From Botryotinia globosa (lineage: Eukaryota > Ascomycota > Leotiomycetes > Helotiales > Sclerotiniaceae), in contig RCSZ01000008.1 of NCBI GenBank assembly GCA_014898425.1, positions 186,001-250,000 of the forward strand: DNA of 64,000 nucleotides, in the 5' to 3' direction. Shown piece after piece: positions 12,598-24,372 of this stretch (within the stretch, counting starts at the first letter, position 1; every line of letters begins with the position of its first letter). The translations under genes and the position numbers were made by a program. Under the pieces are notes generated by a model that was given only the letters and a program-made list of their open reading frames with translations, searched no databases and was not told the origin of the DNA.

Positions 12598-12984
12598 ATA
12601 AAAGTTCTGGCCCCTGCTCATGATATATATAATACTTTTCCAATTAAAATATGCAATTATTCAGTTTTTTATATTCCAGGTTATTTATTATTATATAGAA
12701 AAAAATTGAAAATTATATTATAAAAAGATTTAGAATTATTTAAAACGAGCTTTTTTCGGCTCTTCGGGGCTAAAAATAACAACGAGCTCGCTAACGCTCT
12801 CTGTAGTTATTTTTCACACCCCTCAGGACCTATATTTATATCTATATTATATAGCTTTTAGAATTCTAAAAATAAATAAGATTAATATTTTTATATTTTT
12901 TATTAAAATGTGAATTTTGAAGCTATTTAGAGATTGTAAGCTTTTGAGGTGATAGTCTGTGCACCGGTTTAGGTGGGGTATATT

Positions 12985-13193
12985 TATAATAATAATAAAT
13001 AATAATAATAATAATAATAATAATATAATAATAATAATAATAAATAATAATAATAATATATAATAATAATAATAATAAATAATAATAATAATATAATAAT
13101 AATAATAATCATAATAATAATAATAATAATATATAATAATAATAATAATAAATACTAATAATATAATAATAATAATAATAATAATATATAATC
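12985..13193. repeat. AAT microsatellite
   Basis: About 200 bases of AAT/ATA triplets with a few interruptions. It is the counterpart of the ATT tract at 60845-61037 in the inverted copy. Confidence 0.9.
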
Positions 13194-13258
13194 TTTATTA
13201 ACTCTTAGCTTTTAGCTTATATAAAATATTAAGATATAAAATAACCTCAAAACCTTAT

Positions 13259-13345
13259 AATTCTTTTTCTAATTCTTTTTCTAATTCTTTTTCTAATTCT
13301 TTTTTCTAATTCTTTTTCTAATTCTTTTCTAATTCTTTCTTTATT
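13259..13345. repeat. 12-base minisatellite (aattctttttct)
   Basis: About seven imperfect tandem copies. The counterpart in the inverted copy is the much longer agaaaaagaatt array within 60290-60745. Confidence 0.85.
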
Positions 13346-13522
13346 TTCTTTTTAAATTATTTTTTAAATTCTTCCTTTTCTTGATTCATTTTCTTTTATT
13401 TTTGTTCTATTTATTTTTTTTATTTTTTTTTCTTTTTTTTTTTCTCTTTTATTTTTTTTTTTTTTTTTTTTTTCTATTTGCTAATTTCTATCTTCTAATT
13501 TCTATCTTTCTATTCTTTTTTC

Positions 13523-13660
13523 TCTAATAAATCTAATAAATCTAATAAATCTAATAAATCTAACAAATCTAACAAATCTAATAAATCTAATAAATCTAAT
13601 AAATCTAATAAATCTAATAAATCTAATAAATCTAATAAATCTAATAAATCTAATAAATCT
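13523..13660. repeat. 9-base minisatellite (aatctaata)
   Basis: About fifteen near-perfect copies, two with aatctaaca. The inverted copy has an expanded version at 59795-60257. Confidence 0.9.
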
Positions 13661-14386
13661 CTTTTCTTTCTAATCTCTTCTCTTATTTCTCTTATTACTA
13701 ATCAAATCTGAACCAATCAGAAACGTGTTAGTGACTTTTCATCGAACTTTTTACTACAAAATCAACTAAATAATTGATATATTAATAACAACTCTTCTTC
13801 TTGATATAAAAATAATATCATTCGAAAACTATTAATTCAAAGAATATAAAAATATTAATTAATTATATTTTATAAATCATTTATAACTACTATACCTATT
13901 ATTAATAATATCTAATCTAAATTAGAATTTTGATATTCGCTACACAAAGCATCTATACTTTTTCTCAACCAATCAGCTTCCAGTTATAAACCGTGTTTTA
14001 AATCCTGTATGTTAGGGATGCTGAAAAAAAATACATAATTTATTTTTAAATATTTTTTGAATTATATTTTCAAAAGAATAAAATAAAAAATTGGAAATTT
14101 TTTGAAAAATTTGCTCATTTTATATAGAAAAAATATTACAAATTAAAAATTCTAAACTTTTTTAATTAAAAACTTATACAACTTTTTAATAAAGATATAT
14201 AAAAATAAATTGAAATTTTTTTAATATAAATATTATAATAAATTATTGATTATGAAAGTTTTATAATTTAATATAAAGATTTAAAGCAATTATATAATAT
14301 TTTAATTTATATAAAAAACCTGAATTTTGTAAAGATTATATTACAAAACATTATAGTGTGCTATAAGCAGGGGCCAGAACTCTTAC

Positions 14387-16746
14387 AAAATATAATGATC
14401 ATTCAGAGAGATTATTGGTTGTGGAATTGATAATAATGTTTTAATTCGTTGTAGACAGCAGTGCATCGATGCCTAATTCGGACTAGAATCTTCTCCCAGG
14501 AGCGCCCGAAGTTCTTTTTCACATCAACTAGAACAGAGAAGATAATTTTTCCAGCAAATTCGCAAGACTTTTTCGACAGAAGTAACTTCGAAATCGTGGC
14601 ATTTCATCGACCAGGACGGAAATATCAACGTCGCTTAAATCTCTTCAAATTCAAATCTACATACACATCACAATTCCCAAGGGCAAATTTATCTTAGGAC
14701 TCAAGATCCCCAGAATACCGTGTGATTTTACGAGGCAATATATTGTGGATCAAGCAGAAATGAAGAGCTTTCGCAAATGTGATCCAACTTCTTGAGCTCC
14801 AACCTTATCGATGGCAGGACGCGCGATCATTTCTCAAAACATCAGTGCTCTAGCGGGGCTGCAATGCCAAGGACTCGAAATGTTCTATGGGAAAGGGTTA
14901 GCGATAATCTGGGCTGGTATTTGACACCTGATACGGGTCTTGGTGGAGCTTACTCTTTTCTCCAGGGCTTTGAAGGACGATTGCGTTTAGGACTTTATCC
15001 GTGCCAAACGAGTCGTATCTTGCAATGCAATCGAGAAGAAAGCCATAAAACTGGAGAAAGGATAGAAGCAGGTGATTTTTGATCCAAGTCTCTGGTCAAC
15101 TCCTGCATGGAGGTCCCGTCCTTGATGACCATGAGGGAAGGCAAATGAACCCTTAAATTCTCTCATTTGCACAATCATCTACCTCACATTGTCATTCATA
15201 TTTTTTACAGATGTTTTCCCCACGAACATCTCCGACATTCTCTGAGCCATTGGCGTAGCTTAGTTGTTACGAAGTGGTTCGAAGGCTGGATCCCATCTCG
15301 CTGTTATTGAGACCAACGTCAAACAATCTGACTGACAAACACGCCATGTGCATTGTTACTCATGCACCGAAGATGATATAACATCGTGTGCCGTCGCCTT
15401 GCATTTTTATTCTTCAATGTCTAACTCAGTAAGCCGAGGGCGGCACCGGTTCAAAGATCTGAGTACGAACAGTTGAAGTTCCATAATCCGCCCTGGGCGA
15501 TCGATTAGTCTTGAGACGTATATATTCGAATTCCCTTCGTCTCTCGATACTGTAACTTCTTTCATTCATGATTGCAAGCGATTCTTCAACTTCACACTAT
15601 TTATTAGTTCATATCTTGATCATCCATAATCCCACCACCCTTTCGGTGCCGGAATCCATCCATTTTGGGTAAACATCCCAGCATAAGTATGTCGGTAGTC
15701 CGGCTATATGCAACTTTTGGCAGTATATGGTATCTACGTGTCAATCATTTACGATAACCCCTCTATGTTTGTATTCCCATATCTAAGAAATTCATTTCGC
15801 TTGAATGATGAACTTTCAATTTCTCAGCCTTCTCAACTCATTTTACTCACCGGCTCACCGCATGTTTATGTTTGATTTATCCATTCTACAGTCGCAGATC
15901 GGGCCTGCTTATACATATGGACAACATGCAACTCAGTGCATGTATCAGGCAACGTATCCTTCTTCTCTCATTCTTTTGACCTCTGTTACCTTCATATGGC
16001 CATTGCACAGCCTCTATTATCTTTTCTGAGTGCAAAACGCTTCTTGCAATTTGAAAATAAGATGTTCGCCACAAGATTCCGTCGTAGAAAGCCCTCGAAC
16101 TTTCCATGCTATCGTCCTTGAAAGCTATCGTTTCCTTGCCATGCTAGGTCTTCGGATCCTTGGCAATTTATCGGGCCAGTTTGCAATCTCGTTTCCTCAG
16201 TACGACTTGGAATCAAATTCTTGAAGAGTGAGTGTGGTGATGGTACAGGGCGTAGTGACGTTGTTCTCGTGTCACAAACAAGCAGAACATGCTATGATTC
16301 TGCCTGGATGCCCTCAAAACACCCCTTTGAGGTGGCATTTCATCAACCAACCATTGAGTTTTGGATTCAAATCCATAAAACTTCGCCTCCTTACTAGCTT
16401 CACTGGATTTTTCTTTCCTGGGGGCCCATATGTTACGCATGTACGATTGACTGGCATGATCGCAAGATCTGTACCGCGCATGGTCAGTCTTTAATTGTCT
16501 CATTGACGTCTTACCTACTTGATGCACCATCTACCCCTCAACACTACATTTTGCTGATAAGCCCCTCCCAAATCACAAAAAGCTTTTACAGGACCAGTGT
16601 GAGTTTTCTCTCCTGCCTGGCTCTTTAGAAACACACATTTCTCCGCAACAGCGACCGGATTGCCCAGCTCTTATATTTATTCAGAAACGAAGTTAGGCGC
16701 AATCTTCCACTACAAGTATCACTTGTCTGATTATCACAAAATATCG
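14387..16746. other. Intergenic; possible remnant of a coding frame near 14.8-15.1 kb
   Basis: Composition is again balanced. From the ATG at 14811 a plus-strand frame reads like protein (MAGRAIISQNISALAGLQ and later RAKRVVSCNAIEKKAIKL) but is broken by three stops within 320 bases; I recognise no family and call it at most a decayed relic. The rest shows nothing I can support. Confidence 0.35.
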
Positions 16747-18043
16747 ATGCCGATTCCATCCAGGTCCCGTTATATAAGCTCCCTACCCGCCGCGAGTCCC
16801 ACCAATACTATTGCCCACTGCGATGAGGTCGTAGGATACTTTTCGAAGCTAGGACACGCAAGTAGCTTATACAAGACTGGAGACACTGGCATGAACTTCG
16901 TTCAAAACTATTACAACCATCCATCGGCTCAGACACAGTCACCAAAAAACAGTGATAACATTATTGGACACAAAGAGAGCTGCAATTCTGACGTAAAAGT
17001 CGAACCATATATATCTCCAAAGTCCAAGCATCCTTTTTATCTCCACAGACCTGTAAAGTACAATCATCATGGTTCTTGCTCTGCCATTTATTTCAGGCAA
17101 GACGGCTTTGAAAATCATCTGGCACAGCCTCCTCAAACACTTACATCACATCATTCAATCACAAACGCGGTACCTTTGGGCATGGCACCAATCTCTTCAA
17201 GCACAAACAGATCGGATATTATGACTGCACACCCCACTGATCTGTGGAAAAATCCTCCTGGAGTCCCGGGCACGCAATGGAGTGGTGCTGTTCTGTCCCA
17301 CAGTATGTCGCATCCATCGAACATGTCCGTTTCATGTCAAGAATCTCAAAGCTATAATGACGCAAATACTTCGAATAAGAATACATCCGCCTCGAGCTTT
17401 TGTCCCTCTCATGCCTCTCAATTACTCAATGCCCAAATCGCGTACCAACAACATGCTTCCAATTACATAAATTCACATTCACCAACACTTTCTTTTCCCT
17501 CGAATGGCGTCTAAATTCAAGGAGAAGTTCATAATATGGGACGAAGCAAAAGCTCAGAAATCGATTATATGCGTGCTGTAGAAATTGATCAATTCTGCCC
17601 GAGAAGCTTTCCAAGCATATGTCTGCATCCATCCTTAGTGTCAATGCAAGCGAACAAATAAGCCCAGGTTGTACAGTAGATACAAAGACTGGCAAGGCCA
17701 TTTTATACGTGCTCACCACAAGCAACATCTCTGCGGCTTGCCGGATTGTCCAAATAGCGAAAAGAGGTACGGCGCAAAAGCAGAAGCCAAGCGTCATCGG
17801 CTCTCTGTTCATCATTTTGGTAAAGCAGATGCTAAACATTGGAAATGCGAGGTCCCGACTTGTCAACGGAGTACTAAGGTTTTCACTAGAAGAGATAAGT
17901 ATAATGATCACTGTGATAAATGGCATGGGTTATTCCCATGCCAGTATCAAGGGTGCGTAAGAGGGCTTGATCATGGATTCAAGGACCATGATGCACTTGA
18001 TAAGCATCGCCGAAAAGAGCATAGACGAGGCTGGGGTGCTTAG
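16747..18043 (+). pseudogene. C2H2 zinc-finger paralog 1, broken
   Basis: First member of the zinc-finger family. The N-terminal frame (ATG 16747 to TAA 17512-17514, about 255 residues, Ser/Asn/His/Pro-rich as in the paralogs) is in one frame; the zinc-finger part lies in another (about 17601-18043), with an in-frame TAG at 17636-17638 inside the first finger (CIHP, stop, CQCKRTNK). The remaining fingers are well kept: HFIRAHHKQHLCGLPDC, HWKCEVPTC, RRDKYNDHCDKWHG, then the family block HGFKDHDALDKHRRKEH and a stop at 18043. I found no GT-AG intron that removes the TAG and rejoins the frames. So it is read as inactivated; an unusual splice pattern is the alternative. Confidence 0.62.
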
Positions 18044-20407
18044 TTTCTGACCCTTGTGTGTATATGTAAATCCGTATGAGTCTATCAATCTACTTTGCCT
18101 ACCTAACCGCGAATTCTAGATTTCTTTTCCTCGAAGTGTTTCCTGCTTTCCTTAGGGTACAATTGCATATAGATAAAACTTTCTAAACTGGGGAAAATTC
18201 TGTGTGTATCGAAGCTATTATTTCACACACGGACAACGTGCCTTCATTTACTGTAATTTATTAGCAAGAATACATAGTCGAAAATGCGTTCAATTTCTGT
18301 GGCTCTGGCTTTATCTCGCTATCTACAACTCTTGACGAAACCTGAATTTGCGTGACTCCAAAATTCGAATCATCTTGCACGACTATCTACTGTTTCAACT
18401 CCGTGAAAATAACTCGCAGATTGATCAGAAGTCCGAAAGGCTCGCAGCCTCACTATTCAGCGCTTGGTATCTGGTGGCTAGTTCTTCCGTACCGCAGCAC
18501 TCGGCAATCTTTCACCGACCTTGCCAAAAGCTTTCTTAGATCGGGGTGTAAGCACGCCTATGTCAGTTAATTTTCTAGTGTACTTCTATCATGCGGCTAT
18601 TCGTAAGTGCATTGGAGAAATTCTTAATCGTTTTCGTAGTATTTTATGCCCCAAACCTCATCAACCAGGACATGAGTTCATGGCACACTCTCTCTCGCCT
18701 CTGATGGAATGTGAGGCTTAATCACTTTCCATTGTCAAAGATGCGCTCATGCAACTACAGGGGCTATAATGCCCCATATGCAACATCAACAGATTTTGGA
18801 CAGAATGGCACGTTGACTGTAGGCTGACCGGGCGAAAGATACAAAAAAGATTATGCCCCGTTCTGAGCCTATTGGGCTGCCCGTCGCAAAGCTTCATTTC
18901 TAGTACTTACCCTTATCGACCGCAATTGAGCAAAGAAAATGAGCTGTATGTTTGGGGCATTTCGTACAGATCGCCCTGGGAAGGGCGAAATGCCTATTTT
19001 CGACAGATGTGGTCATCATGACACCGTTTTGAAATTGTTGGAATTTGAACGACAACTACAGTAGGCTAAATTCTAAATTCTATTCTTATTGGTGCGCCGT
19101 GTCATACTAGGTGCTGCTCATCATCGCCGTCAAGGATTGTTTTTTTCCCTGTTGGGCGACTCTTTTCAAGCACTGAGTATCCAGATGCTTCTATCCACCG
19201 AGTTGGTACGCCTTTCTAGCAAGATATAAGGTATAAGATGCTCTTGAATTTCTTTTATCTCACTTTTTCAAGGAGAAATTATCGTCCACTTCTTTTGCAC
19301 CCCCGCCAGTACTACAACGACAGGTTGGTATGAAATAGTCATACTTGCTCTGCGTAGCTAATTGACTCCAGTCTATATGGCTTGAAGTGAGAAAACTCTT
19401 CCGATTGTGCATACGGAGGGAGATATGCCTTTCGTCCGAAGATATACAATGATAAAGATACAACGCCTGCACGAGATATCACCATATATTTCAGTGAGTC
19501 TCCCCGTCCGTACCTTTTGAAAAAACGATCTTCCGAATGGGTCTAAGTATTCAGATGTGCGTTCTTTCGAAGATTTAACGTATGAGTAGCATCTTACTGT
19601 TTTGTCCAGATTTTTGAATCATAGGCTAATCAGCACATAGAGGTCTTTTAGCAGGGAGAATGCGGATATTCCATTTCTTGTCGGTTGAGTTCAGGGGAAA
19701 CGGGTCAGAATGGTACTGATACAGACTGCTTGTGGTGAGATAACTGCAAAAAAGCAATACGATCCCTTCATTTTCGTTTCTTTCCGAGCGCGATGTGCTT
19801 CAAACCAGAGCCTTTTTGGGCCCAAGGCTGGCTATCTACTCTAGCGTTTTAGAGAGCCAAAATTTGGAGCAAATCTCTCCCCTATTCCAGGTGGTCTGTC
19901 TGCTGTGTCTGTATTCCATTCAGTAGCTAGACTTGGACAGAATTTCAATATTATACAATATTTCTAGAAATAGGTTCCTCATCTTCCGTTTTCTCATATC
20001 TTATGAGCGAATTCCTGACAATCTGCCTTGCGTTTTGAGGCTTCTACAATGTGCCAATTTTTTCAATAGGCAAGGTATGTAGACTGCCCCAGAAGCTGCC
20101 CCATTTGCCCTAAGTATTCCCCATACCAGAGTTACGATCTTGATTGGAGGTATGAGGAACTGCTCCTTTCGGTGAGCTTTACTTACTTCAACTCACACTT
20201 TCATGCCCTTGGGTTACCCCAAGGATGCCCTAACTATTCCACTTGAGTCCTATATAACATAGAATGGCCTTAAACCCTTCGTTCTATGAACAAAAAAGAA
20301 TTACTCAACATCTTCAATCTCTGGGTGGCAGTGAGAAATTAAAGCGCCATCAATCCTCTAAGAATATTTCGTAGTTTATTGATTATTCCTCAAAAAAACT
20401 CGACGAG
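18044..20407. other. Intergenic, 2.4 kb, nothing seen
   Basis: Only short frames, none protein-like. Balanced composition with no obvious tandem repeat. The last 200 bases form the promoter of the next zinc-finger gene. Confidence 0.5.
20251..20258 (+). promoter_or_regulatory. TATA-like box upstream of zinc-finger paralog 2
   Basis: tatataac lies about 155 bases before the ATG at 20408, followed by CT-rich DNA and a plausible leader. Position and sequence only. Confidence 0.3.
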
Positions 20408-21319
20408 ATGAGTTCTCACGGCAACCAATTTACGAGTCCCACTTGGGAGGAACAGTACATGCACAATTTTGCTCTTTATCAACAGCCAGAAGGTCCGGTA
20501 GCGTATGCTTTTAGGCTTCCACCGGGATTACAGCATCAGGATCCAGTCATTACCTCAGGCTATAGCACTTTTACGCCTGCATCTATTGCCGCAACTTCCA
20601 TCCAACCTGCTGTCCAAATGCATCAACCATACGCGTATTCATACACCGACGGAGGTGTACAACACGGCGACCGAATTCAGCCACATGATTCCCAATTTCC
20701 GCACTTTGACCGCCCGACAATTTCAACGAGCATCGAGCCTCAGGAAGCTTGGCCTTCGAAGAATCTCTATCAGCAACAGGCAACTTACACACCCACATAC
20801 ACACCCACGTTCGCACCTATTGACAACATCCCTCTTGAACAACTTGTCGCCACTCGCAACTCGACTCATCGAACTGATACGCAAATCAATGCTTCGTATG
20901 ATGCAGATGCGAGTTCAGACGTCTGGAGCCCGGGCTTCTGTCAACATGCAAGCTGCCTTGCGAAGCCTTCAGACAAGCAAAAGAACTACCGAGAACACTC
21001 GGATTGGCGACGTCATTGGTTTCGCGTACATGATAAGCAACATCAATGTCCGATTGATGGTGCCATGTTCGGAACGGCCAACGAACTCAACCGCCATGAT
21101 GAAGCTATACATCAAACCGGTGCCAAAAAGCATTACTGTCATATCGGAGGATGCCAAGCTCGTGCGAGAGAGTTCAACAGGAAAGACAAGTTTCGCGAGC
21201 ATAATGACAGGTGGCATGGACCTTATTGCTGTCTTGTTCCTTACTGCGATCGGGGATCTGGCAATGGATTTAAAGAACAGGTGTTGTTGACGGATCATAT
21301 GCGCAGTCGTCATGCGTGA
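20408..21319 (+). CDS. C2H2 zinc-finger protein, paralog 2
   Basis: Single exon, 303 residues. The N-terminal half is low-complexity, rich in Gln, Tyr, Pro, Ser and Thr, as in activation regions of fungal transcription factors. The C-terminal 125 residues hold irregular zinc-binding units: FCQHASC with HWFRVH, HQCPIDGAMFG with HDEAIH, HYCHIGGC with HNDRWH, then CCLVPYC with HMRSRH at the extreme C-terminus. The block NGFKEQVLLTDHMRSRH matches GHGFKDQTLLKDHLLKSH in paralog 3 and HGFKDHDALDKHRRKEH in paralog 1. Nuclear DNA binding is inferred from the fold; target genes are unknown. The start is the first ATG of the frame with a TATA-like box upstream. Intact. Confidence 0.85.
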   Translation: MSSHGNQFTSPTWEEQYMHNFALYQQPEGPVAYAFRLPPGLQHQDPVITSGYSTFTPASIAATSIQPAVQMHQPYAYSYTDGGVQHGDRIQPHDSQFPHFDRPTISTSIEPQEAWPSKNLYQQQATYTPTYTPTFAPIDNIPLEQLVATRNSTHRTDTQINASYDADASSDVWSPGFCQHASCLAKPSDKQKNYREHSDWRRHWFRVHDKQHQCPIDGAMFGTANELNRHDEAIHQTGAKKHYCHIGGCQARAREFNRKDKFREHNDRWHGPYCCLVPYCDRGSGNGFKEQVLLTDHMRSRHA

Positions 21320-24300
21320 GGCTTCTTGTAAAAGATGGCTATGAGAGAAATGATTCATGACAGGTATGAAGATTTTTCCCGGCTGACGGAATGTATTGCT
21401 AACATCGCATTTTATCTTAGAATTATATATATGCGTCTATATATAAGATTCCCCGGTTGCATAGCGCTAGCATTTTTTTCGGTAATGATTGATGAGGATC
21501 TTGTCACGGGCGACAGTTGGGGTTGTGGTTGTGTTGAAATGAGCTTTTTGTGTTATATTAAAGGGAATCGTGTTTGTTTGCTGACGATACCCATGGTTTG
21601 TACACGATGTTTAAATATCAGTCTTTTGGATTTCTTGTTGAATTATTTCGGTGGACTTTTCCATTTTCCCAAACAATTACATATCTATAATCCTTCTCGT
21701 GTATTCCCAAGAAAGCTTGTTGTGCTAGCTGGAGACCATTGTGTAGGCCTACTTGTGGCGGTGGCCGAACCTAGCAGAGTTTCGGGATATCAGCAGATGT
21801 TTCGAGCAGTGACCTGGCTGGTGGAGTGTGTATGGATAGTAGATCAATCTAGGTATCCGACGGTACCATTAATGTATTGAGGCCCTTCCAGTATACGGTT
21901 CCTCGAGAGACACTCTTACGGCAAGATTGTGAGTTGGTTGATGTTTCATTCCATATGATCGGCAAACGGGCGCCAGTTCTAAATAACAAAACTGTAATTA
22001 GTCTTTGCAAGATAGTGAGAGTAAACAAACGTATTTCAAACTTTTGTCTGCACCAAGATTTCAGACACCTATCCGAAATCACACTGCAACGCAAGCTCTA
22101 ACACAACCTAGATAGGTCCACGTATGAAAACCTATGAAGCCCATAAGCCATTCATGTTGATTTATTAAGATGTCGCTCAGAACATACGTGGGTGTTGATG
22201 TGGATTGGTGATTTTGGGGGAACTGGTGGTCCGAGGCCTGCCGGCTCTATTACTGCTAATGTAGTGCGAAAAGCAAAATATACGCTAGCAATTGACCTCA
22301 TTTGTGTCTCGACTTTACAATATTGACACCAACGATACTCTGGGTGCTTGCACAGCTCTCGCAGCGGCCACGATGTGGTGACTGTACGCAAAGAACTGAT
22401 CTCTTTGACATAATTCAGTATCACTCTCCCAGAAGCATTGCCCGGGCTCCAAATGTCCGAGTTAAGTGTTACTTCCCCTTGCGCTGGCCAGGGTCTGGTA
22501 TGATAAGTGCTGTCGAATAAGGAATCACCTTTAGCTTCACTGGCATTGGTTACAGTGCCTGCATGGGGCATTATTCTGTAGCTGCGATCAGTGTCGCAGT
22601 AGTGTCAACAGTCGCTGTGCTTTACGCTGTTTGGGTGGTTGGGTGGTTGCGATGAATACGAACGAGCATTGTTCTTTGAAATTCTGGAAACAATATTTGC
22701 CCCTAGCATGTGTTCCGTTGCCCAGACCAATTTGGACATTAGACCTTTATGTCTGACCGATGAGAATTGACTTTATCGGACGTCTAGGATACACACAAAA
22801 TCGAATTGCATTGTTGCTCGTGGGGAAGCGCAGCTTTTTATGCGTGGCTCGCCTGTGAGCTCAGTGACCTACAGTAATCATATAATCGCCCAAGGCGCTT
22901 TTACAGCGCGAGACAGAGAACAAAGTAGGTCTCTCAATGTTTGGCAGGATTTTATCGCCGCAAATGTGTTCGCCCTAGGCGATTCAAAGCAATGAGTATA
23001 GAAAGGTAGAAAATCCGCTCGCCTAGAATTCAAACACTTCAAAGCTCTCGATTACTATTGACCTCAGTCTCGTGAGTCGAAGAAGACGGATCTATTCGAT
23101 ATACGCGAGCTTATTCATGGTCCCGGTATTGCCAGTATCTCAATTTTGGACTCAGTGAATAATAACCTAGGTCTACAACGCATTTTCGTTGGCCAAATTA
23201 AACGATCGCTACAGAACTACATTCAAGGTCAATTCCTTCGAACCGCAGCGCAAGTTCTTGTCATCTGGTGAATCTGCCCATGATTGCCCATCATGTACAA
23301 TTACCCCCAACACTAATGCACCAGCAACCACGGGGACAACTTCCTCTGCCAATGCGGTTTGAGCTTCTACTGCTCTTCATGAGGACCGGTTCCGATCGGA
23401 GCTTCATTAGGCAGGCAAGGAGAAAAGGCTGTAATGTAGGTAAGTTTCATAGTTCCTCTACCTCAGCCTCGCTATGTGCTAGGACATTTGCTGGATCTAT
23501 GAGATTAACTTCATTTTTTGAAGTATTTTCCATTCCAATCTGTAGATTCAAATTGTTTATTCCAATCTAGCTTTTGTTTTGTTCCATCTGATCTATTGAA
23601 GTTGCTACATCACAGTTTACCCCGCCATCAAATTTTTATCTTCGATGTTCAATCCTCACGATTACCAGCCTTTCCTTACAATTTTCCATAAGCCACCCTT
23701 TCTCCCCATGTTTTTTTGCCTTTTTTTCCCTTCTCGTACATACTTTGCACTGCCCAATGTTGAGATTCATCAATATGCTCGTGATAGTTACTTCACTGGC
23801 CGAAATTGAATCTGTGAGGCCCCAATTGCCCGGCTTCTGGATACCAGTTAATACCAATTGCTATTCATCTGAGGCGAATGTAACGAGGGGTTGGAGCTTT
23901 CCAATTGCCCTCTCGCAAGAGCGTCACTCACAGCCATAATGCCCTCTTAACCATAGTATAATGCTCAGCCGGTTTTGCCCATAATGATGAAAGTAATATG
24001 GCGTGTATAAGATCTTTCTTTCGCCTACATATTATTCATACAAAAGCATGTTAAGTATCTATAAGGAATTTGAGCCCCGTCACAAATTTGTATTTTCTCA
24101 TTTTGATTTAGAAGCACATCTAGTATGATAAGCCCAGCGCAAACTTTCATTCAATAAGGACGATTAGCCTTCGGTGAGTCTTATCAATAGACACTACATT
24201 TTTTGGGCATTTGAAAGTTGTATTTTTACTAATGATGACTTTCCGCAAACGTAGATACTCATTTAGGGGCGCAGAACACTATTTGCGAAATATTACCTCT

Positions 24301-24372
24301 ATTTGACTAAGTTCCCGTGCTATTAACTCCACAAATTGTTGGAAAAGATTGTTTGAGATATAACAAAGAATT
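21320..24372. other. Intergenic, 3.1 kb, nothing convincing
   Basis: Contains several frames of 70-180 codons on both strands (for example 21335-21880 plus and 22152-22571 minus), none with recognisable protein features or a partner exon. No repeats seen. The large spacers around these paralogs may hold decayed sequence. Confidence 0.45.

Larger units (their letters stand above)
12744..14022 (+). repeat. Composite repeat, copy A (inverted copy at 59423-61189)
   Basis: Order of parts: an 87-base GC-richer core (12744-12830), an AAT microsatellite, a stretch containing ttagcttttagcttatata, a 12-base minisatellite (aattctttttct), T-rich DNA, a 9-base minisatellite (aatctaata), then accaatcagcttccagtta and aaatcctgtatgttaggga at the end. 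The same parts occur in reverse order and strand at 59423-61189. No coding frame. Confidence 0.8.
12598..14386. mobile_element. TIR-bounded AT-rich element, 1.8 kb, composite
   Basis: The two ends are inverted copies: AGTTCTGGCCCCTGCT at 12603-12618 and its reverse complement at 14366-14381. The right end reads GTAAGAGTTCTGGC outward-in; the left end has G-to-A changes in the outermost bases. No transposase frame is present, so it is non-autonomous. The middle carries the composite repeat with minisatellites described separately, which may have inserted into the smaller element. The same terminal sequence bounds the 517-base element at 31371-31887. Confidence 0.65.

Noticed and set aside
14792..15082. 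96-codon plus-strand frame and the overlapping minus-strand frame
   Set aside because: Frames on both strands look equally likely; a third frame reads more like protein but has three stops.
16660..16746. Start of zinc-finger paralog 1 at 16660
   Set aside because: That codon is TTG; the first ATG in frame is at 16747.
21335..21880. 181-codon plus-strand frame after zinc-finger paralog 2
   Set aside because: Starts inside the likely 3' untranslated region and reads as random hydrophobic and Cys residues; no domain.
22152..22571. 139-codon minus-strand frame
   Set aside because: Protein-like in places but without partner exons, motif or family; kept only as a note.
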